Below are positions 19,359-29,734 of a stretch of 64,000 nucleotides of DNA, in pieces (the first letter of the stretch is position 1; the number at the start of each line of letters is the position of its first letter). The stretch is taken from the NCBI GenBank assembly GCA_019054805.1, contig JAHQIY010000004.1, positions 8,855,840 to 8,919,839 of the forward strand, given 5' to 3'. The DNA comes from Brachionus manjavacas. Taxonomy: Eukaryota; Rotifera; Eurotatoria; Ploima; Brachionidae. The notes under the pieces are model-generated. The model was not told the DNA's origin and searched no databases. It saw only the letters and a list, made by a program, of their open reading frames with translations. Position numbers and translations under genes: made by a program.

Positions 19359-19714
19359 TAAGTGCCAAATTAAGTGGAGAGCAGATAACTGAAAAAGTTT
19401 ACTTTGAGAAATATTTGAAAGTATCGGAATGTATTCGTGAGTTTGTTTTGAACAATGAGTCAAATTATTATAAAGAATATTTGAGAAACACAATAAGACG
19501 ACAGTCAAATTTTGGTTTAGATGAAGAATCAAATAGTGAGATGGAAAGTTGTGAAGGCGAAGTTGATTATTATATGAGTTATGAAGAATTTTTGAGTACT
19601 TATCATGAACATGAAGAGTATGAATATAATAGTGATGAAAGATACATGATGGACTATGAATACACGATTATTAATGACAATGGTGAATATGACTATGACT
19701 ATGGACAGCTTTAA
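19359..19714 (+). CDS. Terminal exon of the LRR gene, acidic Tyr/Glu/Asp tail
   Basis: After a GATTTTAG acceptor the exon reads LSAKLSGEQITEKVYFEKYL in phase 0, matching the donor at 17783. A helical part (CIREFVLNNESNYYKEYLRN) is followed by a strongly acidic, tyrosine-rich tail (HEHEEYEYNSDERYMMDYEY, later GEYDYDYGQL) and a TAA at 19712-19714. A related, broken tail is present at 7650-7756. No catalytic domain is seen. Confidence 0.55.
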
Positions 19715-20425
19715 TGTATTATGGCTGCTATTCATTTTTGTTTTTTGTTATCTCATAATTATTCTTAGTGAATAATTTTTCTCTAAATCCAAATAAACTA
19801 TTTAATCCCTCAATAAATTTTCCAAATACTTATTTCTCTTTAAAACTACTAATCTCAACCCAAACCTACTGCATTTCCTTCTCTTAAAACAAGAAAAATC
19901 ATGGTGTTCATTGATCGTGATTTACTTTACTCCTAAATATGGCACTTTTTTTCTAAAAGAATAACTTTATAAAAGTAAAAATTTAATTTTAATAATATCA
20001 ATTTTCATCGATCTGTTAAAATATCAAAGATTTAATAAACATTAAAAACAAAACTTTAAAATTAAAGCAAATAAATAATATTTAATTGATGATAATTAGC
20101 TTCTATTTAATAAATTAAAGAATCTTAATATATTAAAAATTTCCCAGTGTGAAAAAAGTTAGCTGACTTTCTAACACATTAAACGGTTTTGGAAAGCATA
20201 AAAGTTAACTTTGGAGAATTCCACCAAAAATTTAAATACTTTTTTTAAGGTCTTTATTAAAGGAAATATTTAAATCTGAAAATTGATCGTGGAAAAAATA
20301 TAGCAATTGGCAAATTTTTTTTTCTATTTAACTTTTTGTAAATTTTGAAATTACGTTTTTTAATTTAAACTCAATACTTAAGAATGTTAAAATTTGAAAT
20401 TTAATTACGCAATTATTTCCAAAAA
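19715..20425. other. 3' flank of the LRR gene and AT-rich spacer
   Basis: The first 150 bases resemble the flank of the degraded copy at 7757-7900. The remainder up to the right arm of the inverted repeat is AT-rich with nothing recognised. Confidence 0.5.
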
Positions 20426-20524
20426 GACGTCATATTTGACGATCTATTTATTAATCTTTTAATTTGGTGTTAGCTGTCGTAGCTCTGAAGCTAAATTGTT
20501 TAAAATCAAACAACTAATTTTTTC

Positions 20525-20612
20525 TTTAATTATTATTTTTGTATCTCATCCTTTAATTCATAAATGAAAAAATAACTTATTTAAAATTTAAAAGTTTTTA
20601 AACTGTTTTAAT

Positions 20613-20647
<35 letters not shown>

Positions 20648-20690
20648 CTGAAGGAGCCTATGCTCGAACAGAGAAGCAAATAAATAATAA
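20525..20690 (-). mobile_element. SINE-like retroposon inserted in the right arm
   Basis: About 166 bases absent from the left arm, flanked by TAATTTTTTC (20515-20524) and TAATTTTCTC (20691-20700), a near-perfect duplication of the empty site. It contains a run of about 30 Ts and then CTGAAGGAGCCTATGCTCGA, the tail motif shared with 8468-8530 and 18291-18840. Transcribed from the minus strand it would be motif followed by poly-A. Confidence 0.7.
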
Positions 20691-21567
20691 TAATTTTCTC
20701 ACGCACTCATTAAAATGGTAAAAAATTTAGTGACAGACATGGTTCCCTAAATGTTCAAAATAATTTAATAGAAATACAATAAAAAATTTATTTGAAATTT
20801 TTTTTCTATCCGAAAGTGATTCATCATTTTTCGAGGTTTAGTTAAGCACCCCACTGTGAATTTTTTAAAGCATTCCATAAACTTATTTCTAAGCAAAAAT
20901 TGTATGGATATCCCTTACTGTCTGAGTCTGACCAACACTGTGTTGCTAAGTTAAAAAAGAATTAGATGAAAATTAAAAAAAAATTTCTTAAGACGATTTA
21001 CTGAACAGCACACACTAGATGTTTGCTTAAAATTTTTTAATTTAGTCTCACTTGATGGCTTAACAAATCCAACCAAATTAGTTGGTTTGTTTTCTCACAA
21101 ACAAAAAAGTATGGATTTAAAAAACAAATCGCTAGATGTTGGCTTATTTCTCTCTTTGGAAAAAAGCTAATAATACCAGTTGATATCTTTAAGGGGCTAA
21201 CATCAAAAAAATAATTAACAATTTTTTTACTTAAGAAAAAGAATAAGTATTTTTAATTGAATATTTAAAATTAAATTAATATAGCTTTTTTAAAAACCCT
21301 TTGAATTAAAAGTTGGCTGAAGACGATTGCAATTTTTTATTTTTAAAAATTAAATTTAGATTAAAAAATTAATTTAGGTTTTATTATCTAAAAAAATTAC
21401 GAGTTAAAAATTTTTGATTCAAACTTTCCAAAAACTCTCTAATTAAATTTTTATCAAATTTTACACTTAAATTAATATCAAAATACAAAATAACAAAAAA
21501 TGCTTAATTAGAAGAAGGAAGGGGTTCACATTAAAGTGTTGCATAATTAAATTAATCTAAAGGTTTT

Positions 21568-22028
21568 TTAATTTGCGACTGTTGCCATAACTGAAATTGA
21601 CGGAACCGAATATGTAATAGGTGAATCTAAATTTGAGACATATTCAGAGTTCGGCGGTACTATCCAACGATTCTTGTTTCTTATTTTAAGAAAAGATCGT
21701 TTTGATTTGACTTTTTCGAGCTTTGAATAATTTTTGGCGTCTAACTGATAGTCCGAGTCTTGTTGAATCGATTCTGAATTTTCCTCATTCGCTTCAAAAT
21801 CAATAAACTAAAACAAAAATTATTTAAAATTTTTTTATTTTATAAGGAAAAAAAAACAGCAAGTACATTAAAAGAAGTGTTGTCGAATTTTTCATAGCCT
21901 TTTGTTTTGGCAGTGCTGCTTCGAACTCTAGATTTTAACTCTTCACTTATTGAGCCATTCATTTCTGCCATTTTGGCATAAGTTTTTTCACTTTTTTCAC
22001 TAAAAAACTTCTGAATTAAATTTTTCAT
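21568..22028 (-). CDS. Two-exon gene of unknown function, right-arm copy
   Basis: Exon 1 is 22028-21867 (ATG, 54 codons) and exon 2 is 21807-21568 (to TAA), with a 59-base intron using GTACTT and TTTTAG. Exon lengths equal those of the left copy at 1174-1635. Changes include Ile to Asn in the PPISEY motif and Ser to Arg before NKNRW. Both copies stay open across the intron boundary. The function is unknown. Confidence 0.55.
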
Positions 22029-23200
22029 CTCTAAATTTTCAATAAAAAAATAAAAAGCAAGTTTTACAAAATTAGTTATAAATATGATGGAATCTGCAGT
22101 CTGTTGCGTAATTATGTAACTAAACCTTAAATGACTTGACTATTTATAGACCATAAACTAGTTTTTTTCACATATATATCAACGACAATTAGCCAACTCA
22201 ATATTTATGAAGCAAGATATATTTTTCATAAAAATAAAATTGTCTATTTTATAGATATGTTTAGCTAATTTCACGCATCTCAAGCTACAAAATAAAATGC
22301 GCAAATGATTTTCATAAAGCTTCAAGAAAAATTATTACACTTTGTTCTTGTTCAAAAAAATGCCATTCAGCTAAAGATAAGAAGCAAATCAGTTTCATGA
22401 CCTGCTGTTTATATGTTTTTAAACCTTTTATTTGAGGTAAATCCTTTGGCTAAAGAACCCTATCCCCAATTTTTTTTGATTACAACAATTACCTATAAAA
22501 TATTTGAAAAATTTCAAAAAGAAAATTTTTTTTAAAAAATGGTTCCATCTAAGATTGAAGCATTCCTTTTAATAAATTTAAATACGTGAAAATGTTGATT
22601 AAATTAAAAAATTATTTAAAAATAATTCAAATTATCTAATTAATGATCTAAAGATTATAATTTAAAAAAATAGTAAAAAATAAAAATTTTAATGGAAAAG
22701 AATCTGGGTATATTTCGCGAGGTAAACTTATGATTTGATAAGTATATAGGTTTCTTGAAAGGATAGGTTTTCATGATCATAAAATAATTTAAACAAAAAA
22801 TGTTACTTTTGTTCAAAATATTCTGTCTCTACTAATTTAACTTTTAAAAATGAAAAAGAAAATTTTTTGAATCAATGAGTAGTGATTAGTGTTGAAAAAC
22901 AGAGACAAGGTGGCATTAGTGGTTTCATCTTTGACGTGTCTGTATTTGGTTTAATTACAAAAAAAAGTCCAAAAAATCATTTTTTTTGTTTGTGATTTAT
23001 TTTGTAGACATTTTGTCAATTCAAAAAAGATGTTTTCATTTGAACAGTCAAAAGTGACTACCATTGACACCTCAGATTCGTTTTCCAACAATATTAGTGA
23101 TAATAAAAATGTTATATTTGTTATTTTAAAAACTAAAAAAAACTTGTAGAATTACATTTAAAAAAATTATCTAATTAAAGAAAAATTGAAAAAATATTTC

Positions 23201-23734
23201 AAATATAATAAAATTTTTATTTTGGTAGAAATTTTCTACCGACAGCAACTTAAAAGCGTATCAAATATAAAAAAAAGAAAAAAATTTTATTTTTTTAAAA
23301 ACCAAAAAGACTGAAAATAGACTTAATTTTTATTAACGAATAGAAAATTAAAAAAAAGAATCTAATGTAAAAACATATTCATTTTTAATGTTTTCACAAA
23401 AAATTAAATAAAATGAATTATTTATACTTTCAGATCTCTTAATATTTAAGGAAAAACAAATTATCTATCATCACATTCAAGCAAATTTTTCCTGATTTAT
23501 TTTAATTTTTATTAAAAAATGTAAACTTAATTGGTTGTGGTTCATTGGTTCTTATTATTTTCTAAAAAAACTATTTTTAATATCAATAATACTCTTTTTC
23601 TTATTTTAAAAGAAATTTTGTATTAAGTGAAAAATTTATATTTTTATTAACTTTTACTCAAAATTAAATTTAAATCCAAACATGAGAGATTAAAAATTAG
23701 TCATTAAGTCTTTCTTGAGAACCTTATAATTATC
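23201..23734. other. AT-rich flank of the giant inverted repeat
   Basis: Begins with the GGTAGAAATTTTCTACC palindrome at 23224-23240. No gene is seen. Confidence 0.5.
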
Positions 23735-23850
23735 CCTATTCTATCCTAGTGGATAATGGGGAGGCGCTCATCTCCTTTACAAATACCTTTTTGAGCAACG
23801 GCTCCGATCTGACACAGAGGCTACTGTATCGAGTTGATCATTTACACCAA
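23735..23850 (+). repeat. tRNA-derived SINE-like element
   Basis: CTATCCTAGTGGATAATGGG resembles a tRNA A box. About 55 bases later, GGCTCCGATCT resembles a degenerate B box (GGTTCGAATCC), the spacing expected of a tRNA-type promoter. GGCGC and other GC-rich words stand out from the AT-rich flanks. A head-only copy lies at about 15508-15570. It does not fold into a convincing tRNA cloverleaf, so SINE is preferred over a tRNA gene. Confidence 0.5.
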
Positions 23851-25240
23851 CCTTAGTCCTTTAATATTTTTTAAATAAATAAATTAATAATTTATTTGTT
23901 TATCTGTGCTGATCTTCAAACTTTCTAATAAAAAATGAAAAAAAATAACTATCAATTTTGTTTTTTCTTGTTCAATTAATACAAATTTACTGTGCTTATT
24001 ATATTTAATGCCTATAAATTATATCTAGCATCAGTTTTTTTGTCCTTTTTATTAATAGTTAATAATTATGCGCCATTTTATTAATAACTGTTCACATAAA
24101 AATTATAAATTAAACTTTTTATTAGTCTGGTCAAATCAATAGATAACCGATTAGTCACATAAGATAATAGTCCCAAATATCCAAACTAAGTAATTATACA
24201 AAAATCATAAAAAAAATAGCATCAATTTTCAACTAAATTATTATTTTTTTATTTTATTAGTTGCTAATAATTTTAATAAAGTTAAAAAAGATGATTAAAA
24301 AGTCACAAAATTTAACTCTTCCAAAAGTCAAAGCTTTTCAAAATTTTGATGAAATATTTAAATATTTAGCTTCAAAGGCAAAAAACTGATTGAAAATTAG
24401 TAATTTTTACTCGAAAAGCGATTTTTTCTTTTCGATATTTTCGAGAGAATAAATAGTAAAATAATATCCGAAAGAAAAAATTCATAAAGGTATGATTTTG
24501 GGTGGTAAGACTAGTGTGCTATTTTCAAAAGGAAAATGTTTCTAATTAATACAAAGTATTGACATTTATAGAAACTCATGTCTTTCGGATATTTGGTCAT
24601 TTTAATTGTGACCATCATATTGAGTACGATCAGATCGATAAAATCAATAAAGTATTAACTTTAATTTAATCACGTCAGTAAACAAAGTTTCCTTTAGCTT
24701 CAATTGAGCATTTTTAACAAAGATTTGAATGCTTTTAAAAGGTAAATATCAATTGTCAACAATGGATTAATTGGTCTCAAGATTTTGACAAATATCTTTA
24801 AATGAAAGTAATTTTATTTCAAAGAAAGTATTTATTTGTGTAGACTTAGAAAGCCTTTAAAAATTCCTTAAATGAACCTATAATTATTTTGAAATATTTT
24901 TATTATGAAATCGTTAGCTAACAAAATCTAATTATATCATGAGCGATTTTATAAAATCAAGCGCTTATCAAAATATTTATTAGAACTTTATTACTCAAAA
25001 TTATCAAGCAGCATCTTATTTTTGGGTGGTACAAGGTGAATTAACCTTAAAATACTGTAAATTGTTTACTTTGCACAATCTTATCAAATTATTAGATTTT
25101 GAAAAATTTATTTTTGTTAAAGGTTAATATCAAATGTCGACACACATTATAATATTCAGTGTAAAAATTCTTTTTTAAAAAATTAAATTTAAACACTAGA
25201 GAATTTTTTTCTCTTTTAAAATGAATAAAAAAATAATTAC
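23851..25240. other. AT-rich intergenic DNA
   Basis: No supported gene. One 32-codon frame at 24291-24389 (MIKKSQNLTLPKVKAFQNF...) looks a little protein-like but stands alone. TTTGGGTGGTA occurs twice (near 24488 and 25021), without other structure. Confidence 0.5.
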
Positions 25241-25247
25241 CTCTATT

Positions 25248-25332
25248 CTAATATTGGTTTTTATCTACAAATTGTTTGGTCCAGTTGGGATTAGTTGACG
25301 GCACACCATGAGGAGCAATAGGAAAAGATGAT
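25248..25332 (-). CDS. Candidate last exon of a small secreted protein
   Basis: After a TTTAAG acceptor on the minus strand, one frame reads SSFPIAPHGVPSTNPNWTKQ then FVDKNQY and TAG. A GTAATT donor follows the stop at 25240. The composition (Pro, Asn, Trp, Gly) is unlike AT noise. Joining it in frame to the signal-peptide exon at 25791-25907 needs a weaker donor (GTTAAA) four codon bases before the good GTAAAT site, so the pairing is uncertain. Confidence 0.35.
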
Positions 25333-25790
25333 CTTAAATAAAAAATTAAAAATAAATTTTGAGACTTTAAAATTCTGATTTTTTATTTAAAAAATGTTTT
25401 GTACTTTTTTCATAACTTGCATTAAATTTGATTTTTAAAAAAATAATTAAAAAAATCAAGGTCCTCCTAGACAATTAAATTTATTTTTAATTGAAATTTG
25501 GATAAAATTCAATTAAAAAAAAAATCTTTTCACTGCACATTCAAAAAAATGCAATAATTGATTGTTTCGTTTCTTTTTTTTTTAGAATTCAATATATCTA
25601 ATATTTAAGGTCTATTAAACTTTTCATCATTTTTTCAAAATGAACTAATTAATACAAATATCAAATTCTTAAATAACTTGTGAGAAAAAGCTTTCAAATT
25701 GAATTTTTTGCTAAATTTAACGAACAAATAAAAAATCTTCTTTTTCCTTTGGTCATTCATAAAGAAATGAGAGGAAAAGAATACATTTAC

Positions 25791-25907
25791 CTTTAACTTT
25801 GCATTGTTTTTATTGTAATTAATTATAATTAAAAAATTTTCATCGGACAGTATAGTTAAGATGAGTAGCGCAGATGCAAATTGCAGAAAGATAATAAATT
25901 TTTTCAT
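25791..25907 (-). CDS. Signal-peptide exon of a candidate small secreted protein
   Basis: From an ATG at 25907, 39 codons begin MKKFIIFLQFASALLILTIL: a short basic start, then a hydrophobic stretch of about 16 residues, a good signal peptide. The exon ends at an AAAG/GTAAATG donor. The first 29 bases lie inside the left arm of a foldback repeat, so the start codon region exists in inverted form at 26138-26166. The mature peptide and its function are unknown. Confidence 0.35.
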
Positions 25908-26166
25908 GAAGCTTCTTAAAGTTGTTTAAGGAAAGAAATGTTAAATTTAACATTAAAAGATCTACAGGTTTTCTAAGATCTTTTTTTTGAAAATTGTTTT
26001 CAATTTCAATTTGAAAACAAATTTTTTTAAGATTTTTATACAGTTTTTTAGAAAAAAAAGATCTTAGAAAACCTGTAGATCTTCTAGTGTTAAATTTAAC
26101 AATTTTTTTCTCCCTATACAACTTTAAGAAGCTTCATGAAAAAAATTTATTATCTTTCTGCAATTT
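25879..26166. repeat. Foldback element with arms of about 110 bp
   Basis: 25879-25988 and 26052-26166 are inverted copies with a few mismatches and a small indel (shared words GATCTACAGGTTTTCTAAG, CATGAAGCTTCTTAAAGTTG, AGATAATAAATTTTTT). A spacer of about 63 bases, T- and A-rich, separates them. It sits just downstream of the MFSD6-like gene's stop and overlaps the start of the candidate secreted-peptide exon. Confidence 0.85.
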
Positions 26167-26318
26167 CAGAATGTCTAAAATAAGTAATTATTTTAAAAGT
26201 GATTAAAAATATTTTAAATGTTAAATAAATTATGTGACCAAAAAATAATGACTAAAGACCGGCTTTTGCGGTGACTATGAATAAAGCACGTGGGCAGACA
26301 TTATATTAAATGAACTAT

Positions 26319-28664
26319 TTACTTGCTAGTTGAATTAAATTGAAATTGAGAATTATTGGGACTATCTTCATGATTACCATTTTGATTTGAGGGCTGGTAA
26401 TAATAATTCGAGTCAAATAAATTTGGATTAATGGTGCTGTTTATCTCGGTAATTTGACTTGGATCAAAATTAGGGTTATAAATTGTATTAGGGCTATCGA
26501 AATTTTCCTCATTAACTAGCTCATTTTGATTATAAGCCAAATTTTGTCGGGCCACAGTGTTTAATAAATAATTATTTATTGATATGTATGCAAACATTGA
26601 CACCAAACATAAGATACCATAAGCTGCAAAGGTCGCTTTTGACCCAAAGCTGGTTACAAAAATACCTCCGATTAGAGCGCCACATCCTCTGCCAAGTCCA
26701 AAATGTATAGCTTGAAGAATACCCTGGGCCGAAGGCCTTAAATCTTCAGGAACCGATTGAGCAAAATAAGAAGTCGCTGTTGCCCAAACCAAAGCATGAG
26801 TGACCCCTTGAATTAACTCGAAAGGTAGAATCCAATAGGGCTCAGTCAATATGGACACGTAAATAAAGCGAGCTGCATTGCCTAACAAACCAGCGTAGAA
26901 AACTCTTACATGACCATATTTTCTGACTATTTGATGAACAAAAAAATACGCCATTAGCTCACTCATGTGATTAATGACGCTGGCAATGCCGTACAACGAG
27001 GGCGTTCCGCCCATGTCCTGCAAATGCCAAAACAAAAAAGTAAAAGCCAAACCAACTCCTATGCCCATGAACCATACCACAAATAAAAATGTAATTAACT
27101 TCCAGGTTTTACACGCCTCACATAGTTTTCTTATCTTTGAATTTTCATTTAGATCAAGCGGCTGTTGTTGCGGTACGTGATCCACTTCTTCCGCATTATC
27201 ATCGTCATCACTTTCATTGACAAATTTTTTTCTGCCAAATTGATCTCCTCTTATGTTGTTTACTTTTTTCTTGATAGAGTGTGCCATCGATTTCAAGGGT
27301 ATTTCCTCTTCTTCATAATTAAATTTAAACTGAGTAGCTATTATCAATGCACAGCCCATTAGGACCGAATAAATAGCGAAGCAAACAGTATAATTTCGTT
27401 CATCAGGTCCAGCTTTGCCACAAGGATGATCCGTAAAAGCCTTGGAGTTGTCGAGTAAAAGACCGACTGAAAACATGGCCAACGCCCACCCCAGACTCCC
27501 AAACATTCTTTGTCGACCATACAGATCAGAGCGAGATGGGCCCAGATATTGAAGAGTGCACGTATCTACCAGAGTGATTGCTGGAGCACTGAAAAATTCA
27601 CCGGCCAAAATAAATATCAAAAATACCAAAAATACCTTGTTAACATCACTTTTGTGATAAACTATGCTTGTCTCAAGAGATGGTTTAACCAAGCGCATTG
27701 TAGAGTCATTCATGTAGATTATTTTTGATCTTGTTTTGCTCGAGTCCAATGGCTCTGGGTCAAAATAATGTGTTTTTTCAACTTTTTTTAAATTTTCTTT
27801 GCTAGTTATGTGCATTGGTCTGGCTTCTGTGACTAATCTAGAACTTTTTTCAGTAATTTTAGTATTTTTTTTTGTCTCAATGACGTGATTGAGAGTGGTC
27901 TTTGCAGTGGTGGTCGTTGTTGGAGTCTGAAAAGTTGTTGACTGAGAAGTCTTGGTTTTTCTTATCTTAATCACTTTAGTAATGTTGATGTATCTAAATT
28001 TTGATTTATCGTAGCTGTGTTCAGAATTTGACTCTATGTTCTGGTAGAGCTGATCCAGACTTCGCTTGTAGACCACATTTTGTCCACCTTTGATAATTTT
28101 ATTCGCCGCAGGACCATTGATAAATGCTGTCTTGGATTTTTCCAAAAAAATGTGACTATCATTATGCATTAGACAAGAGTGGACCGGTGGTTTTACGAAA
28201 CCAATAGCGAGAGTAAACACTATCCAACAAACTAACGAGCCCAGCAATATAAGCTTTCCTTTTTTCCATCGTTCACTAAAGTTTGCCCAAAAAGGAACGC
28301 TTAGAAACTCAATGAAGGGTTTAAAGCCGAACAAAATTCCAACTTGGACAGGTGACATGGCCATCTGTTTGAAATAGATTGCCATCAAGGGAAAGAGAGA
28401 GCCGAAAGCTGCGAAAAAGAAGAAGTAGAAAGCCTTGGGAATTAATAAGGTTTGATTTATTTGCGAGCACAAAGAGTCAATGAAATCGCGTCTGTATTGA
28501 TGGGTCGAATGGTTGTCATCATTCGAAGTCTTGAGCTGCACAGATCCTAGAAAATTTTTCATTTGATTTGCGATACCTTTGGGTTCGGCATCGTATTCGT
28601 ATAAATCACTTTCATCGTACTGGCCAGTGTTGGTCTGTTCTTGATAAAGAGAATTTTGCGCCAT
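26319..28664 (-). CDS. MFSD6: MFSD6-like major facilitator superfamily transporter
   Basis: 781 residues in one uninterrupted frame from ATG at 28664. The first helices (about 76-97, 106-125, 136-157) carry FKPFIEFLSVPFWANFSERW, the MFSD6 version of the MFS loop motif. A long Thr/Ser/Lys-rich loop (about 158-345) follows, as in MFSD6 proteins. The second half holds the hallmark GILQAIHFGLGRGCGALIGG and ends with an Asn-rich cytosolic tail. Length is close to that of vertebrate MFSD6 (about 790). It is a multi-pass membrane protein; the transported substrate is not settled for this family, so I assign none. A charged EEDDDDNAEE-type linker (ESDDDDNAEEVDH) lies between the two helix bundles. 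There is no intron, which is unusual for a gene this long. The start is fixed by the only upstream in-frame Met near the first polar residues. Confidence 0.93.
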   Translation of the reverse strand: MAQNSLYQEQTNTGQYDESDLYEYDAEPKGIANQMKNFLGSVQLKTSNDDNHSTHQYRRDFIDSLCSQINQTLLIPKAFYFFFFAAFGSLFPLMAIYFKQMAMSPVQVGILFGFKPFIEFLSVPFWANFSERWKKGKLILLGSLVCWIVFTLAIGFVKPPVHSCLMHNDSHIFLEKSKTAFINGPAANKIIKGGQNVVYKRSLDQLYQNIESNSEHSYDKSKFRYINITKVIKIRKTKTSQSTTFQTPTTTTTAKTTLNHVIETKKNTKITEKSSRLVTEARPMHITSKENLKKVEKTHYFDPEPLDSSKTRSKIIYMNDSTMRLVKPSLETSIVYHKSDVNKVFLVFLIFILAGEFFSAPAITLVDTCTLQYLGPSRSDLYGRQRMFGSLGWALAMFSVGLLLDNSKAFTDHPCGKAGPDERNYTVCFAIYSVLMGCALIIATQFKFNYEEEEIPLKSMAHSIKKKVNNIRGDQFGRKKFVNESDDDDNAEEVDHVPQQQPLDLNENSKIRKLCEACKTWKLITFLFVVWFMGIGVGLAFTFLFWHLQDMGGTPSLYGIASVINHMSELMAYFFVHQIVRKYGHVRVFYAGLLGNAARFIYVSILTEPYWILPFELIQGVTHALVWATATSYFAQSVPEDLRPSAQGILQAIHFGLGRGCGALIGGIFVTSFGSKATFAAYGILCLVSMFAYISINNYLLNTVARQNLAYNQNELVNEENFDSPNTIYNPNFDPSQITEINSTINPNLFDSNYYYQPSNQNGNHEDSPNNSQFQFNSTSK

Positions 28665-29730
28665 TATATCTTTTCAGGTGGCATCTATCACTAATTTTGA
28701 CTCAGCCTAATTTTGATCATCTCTATTCTAATTTTACACAAAGATTTTCTAAATTTATTTAAAATTATTAAAAAAGAAAAAAATCGAAAAAAAATCACTT
28801 GATTATAGATTTTAAAATAAAAATTTAATTATACATTTAATGTAGAAAAAAAAAAATTTTCAATCAAATACAAACTGGCATATTTCTTAAAACCATATAT
28901 TCAATTTATACGAAAATCCTATTAGTAAGGTTTATAAAGGTTTTTGCCTTAAGGCTTTCCGAGTTTAATTTCCATGTTTTCACCAAATCTGATAAAAAAT
29001 GACTATATTTTAAAAAACCTATTCCATAATTATCTATTATTATTTAGAACTGATTTGAAATAACATTTTCATTCAAAATTTATGCAAATTAACTATTATG
29101 AAAAATATCAAAAAGATAAAATAAAAAATAAAAATCTTTATATAATATATTTTCTCTTTTAGATATTTTTTAATTGAATTTTACTTGTAAAAATTATTCA
29201 ATTTTCGAAACATTTTCAAAAATTTTAAAATGAGTCAGAATCTTTTAATGACATCTTTAATTTAAATTCAAATAAAATAACCTTTTTAAAATAATTTCAC
29301 TAAAATTTTATTTTGAATTTAATTTATAAATTTTTATCGCGGGATTTATAGTTTTTAGAAAATACGAAACTAAGAAAAAGAGTTAATAAAAAATTTATTG
29401 TATAATTATTTACTTTTAAACATATATTTTTATAAAATAATCAAATTTTTAAATTTTGAAAATTTAATTTTAGAAACGGTAAAATTACATTTTCAAATTT
29501 AGGAAATTTATAAAATATATAACACTTTTGAACATCTCCTTGAGATCTTATTAATAATAATAAAATTATAAATTTGTATTTTAAGCCTAATTTAATTTTT
29601 TGTTGGCTTAAAATTCAGTGATTCGTGCCTGATTTTCTTTTTTTAAAACTTGATATTGCAAAATCGATTTAGTCAAAAAAAATTTCAAAATAATGAAAAT
29701 TTTTTCAACCAATTTTTATTTTATATAAAT
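28665..29730. other. Upstream region of the MFSD6-like gene, AT-rich
   Basis: Presumably contains the promoter and 5' untranslated region. An ATTAG acceptor-like site lies about 28 bases before the ATG on the minus strand. No other gene or repeat is seen. Confidence 0.5.
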
Positions 29731-29734
29731 TTCT

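Larger units (their letters stand above)
20426..23200. repeat. Right arm of the giant inverted repeat
   Basis: Reverse complement of 1-1721 plus 5758-6642. Its inner end at GACGTCATATTTGACG matches the left arm's CGTCAAATATGACGTC. It lacks the nested transposon of the left arm and carries instead a private retroposon at 20525-20690. Position 23200 pairs with base 1, so the arm may extend further to the right. Just beyond it, 23224-23240 is a palindrome, GGTAGAAATTTTCTACC, which could mark the end. Confidence 0.93.

Noticed and set aside
23735-23850. tRNA gene
   Set aside because: A- and B-box-like words are present but no convincing cloverleaf or anticodon stem can be drawn; a SINE is more likely.
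25840-26121. 93-codon minus-strand frame crossing the foldback
   Set aside because: Spans both arms of an inverted repeat and has no protein features; only the 25791-25907 signal-peptide frame looks plausible.
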